Shown piece after piece: positions 17,404 to 25,044 of a stretch of DNA of 64,000 bases. The DNA comes from Vibrio algarum (GTDB lineage Bacteria > Pseudomonadota > Gammaproteobacteria > Enterobacterales > Vibrionaceae). Numbering within the stretch: position 1 is the stretch's first letter; every line of letters begins with the position of its first letter. The stretch is taken from the NCBI RefSeq assembly GCF_028204155.1, contig NZ_JAQLOI010000003.1:1116001-1180000 (forward strand). Reading direction: 5' to 3'. The notes below the pieces were generated by a model. The model made no database searches. It saw only the letters and a list, made by a program, of their open reading frames with translations, and was not told the DNA's origin. The position numbers and the translations under genes are program-made.

Positions 17404-17415
17404 CTCTAAATTAGA
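17404..17415. repeat. Right copy of 12-bp target-site duplication
   Basis: Second identical copy of CTCTAAATTAGA, flanking the right end of the MITE-like element. Confidence 0.75.
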
Positions 17416-17449
17416 GGCCTTGTATGTAAATGTTATTTGATTTTTAGCG

Positions 17450-17740
17450 TTAAGCGATCTGTGTCATTTCGTTTAGCGTAAACGACATGACTGCGCCATC
17501 TGTGGCGACCATGTATTCAGCTAAGTGTGTATTACTCATATGTGTTTGCCATAATTCACGAGATACCCAGTTTTCATAGAACGTAAAGTGAGCAAGGTTC
17601 TCGTTATCCTGGTGAAGATCATAGTTGATGCAACCTTCTTCAGAACGAGTACTACCAATCAATTTTAAAAGCTCGGCTTTAACTGGCTCAATTTTGTCTT
17701 TATTAGCGACGATATTGGCGACAATAGTCAATTTCGTCAT
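17450..17740 (-). CDS. Antibiotic-biosynthesis-monooxygenase-domain (YgiN-like) protein
   Basis: A 96-residue single-domain protein of the ABM ferredoxin-like fold, often annotated as putative quinol monooxygenase. The family pattern VKAELLKLIGSTRSEEGCINYDLHQD, then FYENWVSRELWQTHMSNTHLAEY, is clear. The frame is open to 17869 but residues before MTKLTIVANIVA do not belong to the family, and the ATG at 17740 has an AGGA site. Cytoplasmic; physiological substrate unknown. Confidence 0.8.
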   Translation of the reverse strand: MTKLTIVANIVANKDKIEPVKAELLKLIGSTRSEEGCINYDLHQDNENLAHFTFYENWVSRELWQTHMSNTHLAEYMVATDGAVMSFTLNEMTQIA

Positions 17741-17892
17741 GGGGTCTTCCTCGATAGTCTTGTTCGGTTTGTGTCGGTCTGTGGCTGAGATGAATAATAA
17801 GATTAATATGAGTAAACCATAGGAAAGAGATCTAGGTTTATTCATTTCTACGCTTAAAAAGGAAGACACTAAATGTGGGTATTGACTATTGC

Positions 17893-18702
17893 CTAGCTAC
17901 TTATTAAAGAATCGGTAATAGCGCCGTCTAACGCTATTGGTAAAATAGGGTTGGACAGCAAAACCATATCCCTGTTATTTAGATTTAATTTATCTAGGCA
18001 CTCACCGAAATAACGGTCAAATATCTCATCAAGTCCGCCATTGTTAATTAGATAAGTTAATCCCAGTTCTATCTGTTTTGCCAGTTCAGGTTTTTCTGGG
18101 TGTACGTAAAATACTAGAGGGAATGGATAATAAAGTACCAAATCCGGTTCAATGATCAGGTTAGGAAACTTATGAGTAATACTTTCAAAAACAGTCTCTA
18201 CTTCATTTGCCCCTAAAGAGACGTAATCGCACTCACCGTTGCTGAGGTAATGAAATATTTCTTCGAAACTGCCTTTCTCAAACACTTGAAAACCATTGTG
18301 CCTAAACAGATCTGCGTCAGCCCATGTAGCGGGGATACCTGCCTTTAGTGTGCTGATTGTTTGTTTGGTGCTTTCTAACGTATGGCTGATTATCGAGCTG
18401 AAATTTTTCCGAGTTATTAATATACGGTACCCCAATAGTCCTTTGGTTATTGGTTTGTTGATGGGGATAAACGCTTTGTTGGAAAACTTGAGGTTTCCCG
18501 CAACGGTTACGAGTACGTCGGTTCCGTTGGAAAAGACGTTTCCTTCATCTTTTGCAGATGGATAGTCTGTAGTATCAATAATAACGGAAGGTTTTGAGTT
18601 TGTAGCACTTTTCGTTGCTTGCAACGCGGCAGTGAGAATCTCAAATTCATATTGCTGACGAACAGGGGATTTATTGCCGTTCCAAAAATGTATGTTTTTC
18701 AT
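17893..18702 (-). CDS. Solute-binding-like protein lacking a signal peptide
   Basis: A 269-residue protein resembling the type-3 (amino-acid-type) periplasmic binding fold: a mature-type N-terminus MKNIHFWNGNKSPVRQQYEF, then AGIPATWADADLFRHNGFQV and GLTYLINNGGLDEIFDRYFG near the end. Proteins of this kind usually carry a signal peptide, but the first ATG lies at the expected start of the mature domain, has no clear ribosome site, and the same frame upstream meets a stop after 16 codons. It may be a cytoplasmic derivative or have lost its export signal. The palindrome GAAAGCGCTTTC lies 92 bp upstream, the operator shared with the ABC and porin genes. No transporter partner is adjacent on this strand. 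Confidence 0.65.
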   Translation of the reverse strand: MKNIHFWNGNKSPVRQQYEFEILTAALQATKSATNSKPSVIIDTTDYPSAKDEGNVFSNGTDVLVTVAGNLKFSNKAFIPINKPITKGLLGYRILITRKNFSSIISHTLESTKQTISTLKAGIPATWADADLFRHNGFQVFEKGSFEEIFHYLSNGECDYVSLGANEVETVFESITHKFPNLIIEPDLVLYYPFPLVFYVHPEKPELAKQIELGLTYLINNGGLDEIFDRYFGECLDKLNLNNRDMVLLSNPILPIALDGAITDSLISS

Positions 18703-18793
18703 TGTGTTATATTCGTAGATACTCAGGGTAATAGCGGATGTATACTTTTCTTAGTAATCTAACCAGACTAGCGTACCATATAGCCACTGTAAA

Positions 18794-18805
18794 GAAAGCG
18801 CTTTC
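18794..18805. promoter_or_regulatory. LacI-type operator O1
   Basis: Perfect 12-bp palindrome GAAAGCGCTTTC with central CG, the usual form of LacI/GalR operators. The extended site reads AAAGAAAGCGCTTTCTAT (18791-18808). One of five copies in the window; it lies upstream of the leftward solute-binding-like gene. Confidence 0.8.
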
Positions 18806-19213
18806 TATACGTGTGAAAAGTTTGAGGTGACAAGAAATAATGTGGATGAATCGCCAGTTTGGTTGTTTAAAATCTTCCAAATTCAAATTTATTGATAAAA
18901 AAACAAGCACATCCCTTTGGGGGTTAAATTAAAATGCTATCGAGAAAGAGAAAAACGGAATAGTAAGGGGCGGTCTGTCTGTCTCATCACAAAATTAGAA
19001 CCAAAGGTCAATGTTATAAGCAAGGTGTTTTTTTTCAATGTTTTTAATGCTTTAACTGTGAATGCGAATATAGTGCCCGTACTGCGTTTTCTGTAATTAT
19101 CTGTTTTATAAGGAAATATATTACTTTCCTGTTTGCTGGGATATTTGTGACATTAGTAGGGTTTCGGGCTATTTCGTGTTGTTGATAGATTATCGCTGAT
19201 GTAGTCTCCCATC

Positions 19214-19231
19214 AAAGAAAGCGCTTTCTTT
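19214..19231. promoter_or_regulatory. LacI-type operator O2
   Basis: Perfect 18-bp palindrome AAAGAAAGCGCTTTCTTT, 102 bp before the ABC binding-protein gene. Its centre is 67 bp from that of O3, a spacing that could allow cooperative binding. Confidence 0.85.
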
Positions 19232-19280
19232 TTTGTGATTCTAACACGAAGAAGCAAGTAGGATAATTTTTTTGGGCAAC

Positions 19281-19298
19281 AAAGAAAGCGCTTTCTTT
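19281..19298. promoter_or_regulatory. LacI-type operator O3
   Basis: Second perfect copy of AAAGAAAGCGCTTTCTTT, 35 bp before the start codon of the ABC binding-protein gene, well placed to block transcription. Confidence 0.85.
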
Positions 19299-19333
19299 TT
19301 AAGTCAATAATACACATAACAAAGGAATACGTG

Positions 19334-20968
19334 ATGCAAAACAAAACCTTACTGGCCTCATTATTATGTAGTGCTATGTTTGTTTCTGCAGTTCAGGCAG
19401 AAGAAATTAAACAAGGCGGTACGCTTACGGTGCCAATTATTAACACTGGCTTTGTTGATAATTTTAACCCGTATACGACAAAAGACGTTTTTCATGGAAT
19501 CATGTTTGAACCATTGATGGTGTTTAACAACATGACTGGTGAAACGAATTATCGCCTTGCAGAGTCTGCTGCTTATTCTGATGACTTAAAAACAATCACA
19601 GTAAAACTTCGTGACGGCTTAAAATGGTCCGATGGAAAGCCTCTTACCGCAGAAGATGTTGTATTCAGCTTTTTATTGACGAAAGATGCACCAGCGTTTG
19701 ACCAAAAAGGTATTTGGTCTGGTAAAAATTTGACGGAAATTAAAGCCGTTGACAATACGACCATTACGTTTGAGTTGAACCAAGCGGATTCAACGTTTAT
19801 TTGGAACTTAGAAAGATACCATATCGTACCGAAGCATATCTGGGGTGAGGTAGAGGATTTAACGACATTCACTAACCCTAATCCAGTAGGTAGTGGCCCA
19901 ATGACCACGGTTAAATACCTTAAAGCGCAACAGATGGAATTATGTCGTAACCCAAATTACTATCTTGAGGGGCGTCCGTATCTGGATTGTGTGACATACC
20001 GTTCTTATAACGATAACTCACAGCTTCAGCCTGCATTGATAAAAGGCGAGATTGACTGGGGTTCTAACTTTATCGCTGATATCGATGCGACGTTCGTAGA
20101 GGCGTCACCAGAAACGAACCACTACTGGTATCCAGCAAACGATGCGATTCACCTGTATGTAAACACCAAAGAAGCGCCATTTAATGATTTGCGCGTTCGT
20201 CAGGCATTATCAATGTCACTTGATCGTGATGCAATTGTAGATATCGCTGCTTACGGTTATCCAACCGCTAACTTTAACGCTGGTGGTATTGGTGAACTTT
20301 ACGAAACAAACATCAACACAGACATCTCCGATAAATATAAATCGTTAACGGCTTTCAACCCTGACAAAGCCAACGCGATACTTGATGAAGTTGGTCTGAT
20401 AGATAAAAACGGTGATGGATTCCGTGATGATAAAGATGGCAATACCGTTGAGTTTGATATCGAAGTCGTGAACGGATGGACTGATTGGATTCAAGTGGTT
20501 CAGATGGTAACGGAATACTTTGAAGAAGTCGGTGTTAAGGCCAACGTTAAAACAGTCGATTGGGCGGTTTACGATAAGAATCTTAAAGAGAGCAAATATA
20601 AGATGTCTATCAATTGGTCAATGGTTGCTACAAACCCAATCCTTGCTTACCAAGAGTATTTTTCAACTTCTCGTATAGGTAAAACTTGGCATGCTGGCCA
20701 CGGTGTACATACACCTGAAATCGACGCTTTAATCGATAGTTTTGGTAAAACAGGTGACACTCAAGAGCAGCAAAAAATTCTGGATCAGCTTCAAGAATTT
20801 ACCGCTCAGAATATGCCATTTATCCCATTATTCTCAAACCCAACATGGTTCCAGTACCGCACAGATAAAATTGTGGGTTGGCCAAGTGAGAAAGACCCAT
20901 ATGTTCAACCAGTATGGTATGACGGTGGTAAACGAGTGATCATTCTTAACAATCTACATCTTAAGTAG
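19334..20968 (+). CDS. Oligosaccharide/peptide ABC transporter binding protein (family 5)
   Basis: A 544-residue periplasmic binding protein of the Opp/Dpp family 5, with a signal peptide ending ...VSAVQAEE. Family features are GGTLTVPI at the mature start, LRDGLKWSDGKPLTAEDVVFS near residue 100, and FNDLRVRQALSMSLDRDAIV. In vibrios and Thermotoga several family-5 proteins bind cello- or chito-oligosaccharides rather than peptides, and the LacI control plus GH94-like enzyme downstream argue for an oligosaccharide here. The ATG at 19334 follows AAAGGA at good spacing; the GTG one codon earlier is less likely. First gene of a five-component transport operon. Confidence 0.87.
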   Translation: MQNKTLLASLLCSAMFVSAVQAEEIKQGGTLTVPIINTGFVDNFNPYTTKDVFHGIMFEPLMVFNNMTGETNYRLAESAAYSDDLKTITVKLRDGLKWSDGKPLTAEDVVFSFLLTKDAPAFDQKGIWSGKNLTEIKAVDNTTITFELNQADSTFIWNLERYHIVPKHIWGEVEDLTTFTNPNPVGSGPMTTVKYLKAQQMELCRNPNYYLEGRPYLDCVTYRSYNDNSQLQPALIKGEIDWGSNFIADIDATFVEASPETNHYWYPANDAIHLYVNTKEAPFNDLRVRQALSMSLDRDAIVDIAAYGYPTANFNAGGIGELYETNINTDISDKYKSLTAFNPDKANAILDEVGLIDKNGDGFRDDKDGNTVEFDIEVVNGWTDWIQVVQMVTEYFEEVGVKANVKTVDWAVYDKNLKESKYKMSINWSMVATNPILAYQEYFSTSRIGKTWHAGHGVHTPEIDALIDSFGKTGDTQEQQKILDQLQEFTAQNMPFIPLFSNPTWFQYRTDKIVGWPSEKDPYVQPVWYDGGKRVIILNNLHLK

Positions 20969-21092
20969 CATGAAACTGGGGTAGGGAAATATCCCTATCC
21001 CAGAGACTCGTTTCATCATCGAATTCTCGTTAGTAAATGTACCTTGATAAGGGGTCACAGTAGTCTGTGGCTCCTAGGTTAAAAGATTCCTT

Positions 21093-22067
21093 ATGTCGTT
21101 TTTACTTCGCCGCTTTGGCTTTTATTTCACTGCATTTTTAATTGCTATCTCATTTAATTTTATGCTGCCACGTTTGATGCCAGGTGACCCTGTTGAGGCT
21201 CTATTTGCCGCAGCGCAAGGTCGAATGGATATTGCTCAAATGGATGCTGTTCGTGAGATGTATGGCTTCCTTGATGGCAATATTTTCGAACAGTACCTCG
21301 CGTATATGAAAAGCGTGTTCACGTTGGACCTGGGGCCATCAGTGCTGATGTTTCCTGTCAGTGTGTCTGATGTTATAGCAATGGCCCTTCCTTGGACGAT
21401 GTTTCTTGCCCTTGGCTCACTTATCGTTGCACTCATTATTGGTGTCAGCATAGGTACATATGCCTCGTACAATCGTGCTGGCATCTTTGGTCAGGTTGTT
21501 CCGCCAGTGCTTGCCTTTATCAGTAATTTCCCTTATGTCGTTACCGCGCTATTGCTGTTCTATATCTTTGGCTTAAAACTCGATTTATTACCACTTGCTT
21601 ACACATATGACCCGTCACTTACGCCAGGTTTCACCTTGGAGTTTATTGGAAGTGTCGCTAAACACGCCATTCTTCCAGTAGGGTCAATGGTAGTGGTTGG
21701 TATCTCTACATGGGTATTCAATATGCGAAATGCCATGATCAACGTGCTTGGTGAAGATTATGTCACCATGGCAGAAGCGAAAGGGTTAAGTAGTTACCGA
21801 GTTATGTATCGCTATGCTGGTCGTAACGCCATTCTTCCTGTCGCGACAGCCATCGCGATGGCTATTGGGTTTTCATTCGCAGGTTCAATCATGACTGAGG
21901 TGGTATTTAACTATCAAGGTTTGGGTAACATCCTATTGAAAGGGATTGTCGCGCGTGACTATCCGCTTATACAAGCCATTCTCTTAATACTGGTCACTGC
22001 GGTACTAACCGCCAACTTCATTGCCGATCTTCTATATGTTTGGCTAGACCCACGAATCTCAAATTAG
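21093..22067 (+). CDS. ABC transporter permease, DppB type
   Basis: A 324-residue inner-membrane permease with about six membrane segments. The DppB-like start MSFLLRRFGFYFTAFLIAIS, the MPGDPVEALF motif, and the cytoplasmic EAA loop EDYVTMAEAKGLSSYRVMYRYAGRN are clear. It pairs with the DppC-type permease encoded next. The 124-bp gap from the binding-protein gene holds a G/C-rich stretch but no obvious terminator. Confidence 0.92.
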   Translation: MSFLLRRFGFYFTAFLIAISFNFMLPRLMPGDPVEALFAAAQGRMDIAQMDAVREMYGFLDGNIFEQYLAYMKSVFTLDLGPSVLMFPVSVSDVIAMALPWTMFLALGSLIVALIIGVSIGTYASYNRAGIFGQVVPPVLAFISNFPYVVTALLLFYIFGLKLDLLPLAYTYDPSLTPGFTLEFIGSVAKHAILPVGSMVVVGISTWVFNMRNAMINVLGEDYVTMAEAKGLSSYRVMYRYAGRNAILPVATAIAMAIGFSFAGSIMTEVVFNYQGLGNILLKGIVARDYPLIQAILLILVTAVLTANFIADLLYVWLDPRISN

Positions 22068-22075
22068 GGTGCATC

Positions 22076-23056
22076 ATGGACAAGCTTATTCCAAATCAAC
22101 CGACTGAATTTGAAGTAAAACAGCCAACTTTTTCATGGAAAAAAGTGAAAGAGGTGATGGGCAAGGTTTACGCTTTTTTCTACGGAAATCCACCAGCAAT
22201 CATTGGCGGTGTTTTGTTATCAGTTATTTTAGCTGGAGCAATAATGGCGCCAGTATTTGCTACACACAACCCTGAAAAGCGTGTCGCAAGGCCACACGTT
22301 GCTCCGAACTCAGAGCATATTATGGGCTCAACACGAAGTGGTCGTGATGTGTATAGCCAAGTGCTTTATGGTGCAAGAAAATCATTAACCGTGGCTATTT
22401 TAGCGGGTGCTATTGCCATGACGCTAGCCATTATTGTGGGCGTATCGTCTGGTTATTTCGGAGGCAAGATCGACGAACGATTAAATTTTGTCACGAACGT
22501 ATTTCTGGTCTTCCCACAGCTCCCCTTGTTAATAGTACTCGCGGCCTTTCTCGGGCAAGTCGGTTCCTTAGTTATTACGGTGCTATTAGGGGTTACATCG
22601 TGGCCATGGGGGGCTAGGGTTATACGAGCACAGACCATGGCGATCCGAAGTAAAGAGTTCATTATTTCAGCAGAAGTGATGGGGGAATCGAAAATCCGAA
22701 TTATTCTGGTCGAAATATTACCAAATTTGATCTCCATCGTATTTGGTGGCTTTTTGGGAACGGTTATTTATGCCATGGGAGCAGAAGCTGGCTTAGGTAT
22801 TTTGGGCCTAGGTGATGCGACGGAAGTGAGCTGGGGCTCAATGCTTTATTGGGCGCAGACCTCTTCTTCTCTTTATACCGGAGCATGGTGGGAAATGATC
22901 GTTCCTGCGATGGCGCTTGCATTAACTGGCGGTGCTTTGGCACTGATTAATATGTCGATTGATCAGGTGAGTAATCCGAAACTGAAGACAGGTCCACATA
23001 TAAAAGTCTGGCATAAGCTGAAAAAAGAAGCTGACATACGCAGAGGTCTAAGATGA
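22076..23056 (+). CDS. ABC transporter permease, DppC type
   Basis: A 326-residue second permease. The N-terminal cytoplasmic part ends in a membrane helix, followed by the DppC motif HIMGSTRSGRDVYSQVLYGARKS and the EAA loop SKEFIISAEVMGESKIRIILVEILPN. The ATG at 22076 (MDKLIPNQPTEF) is chosen over an earlier in-frame start because it lies after the preceding gene. It overlaps the next ATPase gene by 4 bases (ATGA). Confidence 0.92.
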   Translation: MDKLIPNQPTEFEVKQPTFSWKKVKEVMGKVYAFFYGNPPAIIGGVLLSVILAGAIMAPVFATHNPEKRVARPHVAPNSEHIMGSTRSGRDVYSQVLYGARKSLTVAILAGAIAMTLAIIVGVSSGYFGGKIDERLNFVTNVFLVFPQLPLLIVLAAFLGQVGSLVITVLLGVTSWPWGARVIRAQTMAIRSKEFIISAEVMGESKIRIILVEILPNLISIVFGGFLGTVIYAMGAEAGLGILGLGDATEVSWGSMLYWAQTSSSLYTGAWWEMIVPAMALALTGGALALINMSIDQVSNPKLKTGPHIKVWHKLKKEADIRRGLR

Positions 23057-24006
23057 GCAATTTATTAGAAATAAACAACCTTTGTGTTGATTATGTTTCT
23101 CCAAATGGTATCGCGAGAGCGGTAAACAACGTTAGCGTTTCCATTGCACCAGGTGAAACGTTAGGTATTGCTGGTGAATCAGGTTGTGGTAAAAGCACTC
23201 TAGCATTCGCCATCTCAAGATTGCATAAAGCACCTGCACTTATCTCTGAAGGCGAAATTCTTTACAAAGGTAAAGACGTTCTCAAAATGAACAATAAGCA
23301 ACTTAGAGATTTCCGCTGGAATGATGTATCGGTGGTTTTCCAAAGTGCAATGAACTCGCTAAATCCCGTAATCACGATTGGTGAGCAGTTAACGGACGTG
23401 ATTCTAGCGCACAAACCTGTCACAAAAAAACAGGCTTACGAAAAAGCAGCAGAGTTACTTGAAATAGTTGGAATACACGCTGACCGTTTGTCGAGTTTTC
23501 CTCATCAACTTAGTGGTGGAATGAGACAACGTGTTGTTATTGCTGTCGCTTTGGCGCTAGAACCCAAGCTCATCATTATGGATGAACCAACTACGGCATT
23601 GGATGTGGTGGTAGAGCGTGAAATTCTTAACGAGCTTTATGATTTAAAAACCAAATTCGGTTTCTCAATTCTGTTTATCAGCCATGATTTAAGTTTGATG
23701 GGTGAAATCGCTGACAGAATTGGTGTGATGTACGCAGGTAACCTAATTGAGTTAGGTGCCGCCAAAACCGTCTTTGGTTCGCCACAGCATCCTTATACTC
23801 AAGGTTTGATTTCGTCTTTTCCAACCATACATGGACCGAAAGAACGTTTGTATGGTATTCCTGGCAACCCTGTGAACTTACTCAAGATACCGCAAGGCTG
23901 CAACTTTCAAGAGCGTTGCTCAAAATGTTTTTCAGACTGTAAAGCGAACGAACCGACATTGTCCATGTTAGACGCAGGGCATCAAGTATCATGTCATCTT
24001 GTGTAG
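23053..24006 (+). CDS. ABC transporter ATPase, DppD type
   Basis: A 317-residue ATP-binding subunit. Walker A is GESGCGKST, the signature LSGGMRQR and Walker B LIIMDEPTTALD are all intact. The C-terminal oligopeptide-transport extension contains CNFQERCSKCFSDC, a cysteine cluster typical of this family and in some members an iron-sulfur site. Start overlaps the permease stop, indicating translational coupling. Confidence 0.92.
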   Translation: MSNLLEINNLCVDYVSPNGIARAVNNVSVSIAPGETLGIAGESGCGKSTLAFAISRLHKAPALISEGEILYKGKDVLKMNNKQLRDFRWNDVSVVFQSAMNSLNPVITIGEQLTDVILAHKPVTKKQAYEKAAELLEIVGIHADRLSSFPHQLSGGMRQRVVIAVALALEPKLIIMDEPTTALDVVVEREILNELYDLKTKFGFSILFISHDLSLMGEIADRIGVMYAGNLIELGAAKTVFGSPQHPYTQGLISSFPTIHGPKERLYGIPGNPVNLLKIPQGCNFQERCSKCFSDCKANEPTLSMLDAGHQVSCHLV

Positions 24007-24017
24007 GGGATAAAATA

Positions 24018-24998
24018 ATGGAACAAGTAAACGAAAAAGAAGTTGTTCTTTCGGTTAGTAATCTGGTTAAAGACTTCCCTGTTGGTCAGTCTTCTAAGAG
24101 CAATCTAATGCGAGCAGTCAATGATGTTACCTTTGAATTACGCAAGGGTGAGGCATTAGCGATTGTGGGTGAATCAGGATCTGGAAAAAGTACCGGAGCG
24201 CGAATTCTTACCCGTATTTATGATAAGACGGCCGGTGATGTCACTTTTAAAGGCGAGCCAATCCAAGATTACATCGACAAAAATGGTGAATTGGAATATG
24301 CACGCCAAGTACAGATGATTTTTCAAGACCCATTTGGCTCATTGAACCCTGTACATACGATTTATCATCATATCGCTAGACCGCTACTTATTCATAAGCG
24401 AGCCGAGAAAAAACATGTCGCGAAGCTGGTCTATGAGTTATTAGAACTCGTTGGCCTTCAACCTGTGAAAGAAACCGCTGAAAAATACCCTCATGAGTTA
24501 AGTGGCGGCCAGCGACAACGGGTTGCTATAGCAAGAGCAATAGCGGTTAGTCCGGAGGTTATCCTAGCCGATGAGCCTATCTCAATGCTCGATGTATCGG
24601 TCCGCCTTGGTATTTTGAACTTAATGTCAGATCTCAAGGACAAACATGGCATATCCTTTATGTATATTACCCATGATATTGCGACAGCTCGCTATTTTGC
24701 TGAAAAAACTGCGGTAATGTATGTGGGTCATATGGTGGAGTGGGGCAGCAGTGATAGTGTAACGCAAAACCCACAGCACCCTTATTCGCAACTTTTGTTA
24801 TCTGCGGTTCCTGAAGTGGGCAAATCGGGTCGCCGAGAATTAACAGTTAAGAAAGGCGAAATTCCGATGTGGAAACCAGACAGTGTCGGCTGTCCATTTG
24901 CGACTCGTTGCCTTAAAGCAACAGAGAAATGCAGTGAATCTATGCCTGAAGCGACTCAAATCGGTGAAGAACACTTTGCTCGCTGTCATCACCTATAA
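24018..24998 (+). CDS. ABC transporter ATPase, DppF type
   Basis: A 326-residue second ATPase with Walker A GESGSGKST, signature LSGGQRQR, Walker B VILADEPISMLD and the C-terminal extension CPFATRCLKATEKC. The ATG at 24018 follows AGGGGA and is preferred to one at 23991 that lies inside the previous gene. It completes the ABC transporter; the large GH94-like gene begins 46 bp later. Confidence 0.92.
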   Translation: MEQVNEKEVVLSVSNLVKDFPVGQSSKSNLMRAVNDVTFELRKGEALAIVGESGSGKSTGARILTRIYDKTAGDVTFKGEPIQDYIDKNGELEYARQVQMIFQDPFGSLNPVHTIYHHIARPLLIHKRAEKKHVAKLVYELLELVGLQPVKETAEKYPHELSGGQRQRVAIARAIAVSPEVILADEPISMLDVSVRLGILNLMSDLKDKHGISFMYITHDIATARYFAEKTAVMYVGHMVEWGSSDSVTQNPQHPYSQLLLSAVPEVGKSGRRELTVKKGEIPMWKPDSVGCPFATRCLKATEKCSESMPEATQIGEEHFARCHHL

Positions 24999-25044
24999 TT
25001 TAAAAATTAAGCGCGTTATTGCGCTCCGTACTATTGGTATTTTT

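Larger units (their letters stand above)
17129..17449. other. Convergent intergenic region with interrupted terminator
   Basis: Between the cyclase and monooxygenase genes lies a palindrome (ACAAGGCCTCTA / TAGAGGCCTTGT) that would form a 12-bp two-way terminator hairpin if the MITE-like insertion at 17262-17403 and one repeat copy were removed. No gene is seen. Confidence 0.6.
18703..19333. other. Divergent control region before the oligosaccharide ABC operon
   Basis: This 631-bp gap holds three GAAAGCGCTTTC operators (18794, 19217, 19284). Promoters for the leftward solute-binding-like gene and the rightward ABC operon must lie here. Short open frames inside it show no ribosome sites or recognisable sequence, and I call no gene. 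Confidence 0.6.

Noticed and set aside
18707..18910. Possible signal-peptide frame upstream of the solute-binding-like gene
   Set aside because: It ends before the body in another frame, has no typical signal peptide end, and overlaps the operator.
24883..25044. N-terminal extension of the GH94-like protein
   Set aside because: The extra 54 residues overlap the end of the upstream ATPase gene in another frame and do not look like protein-coding sequence.
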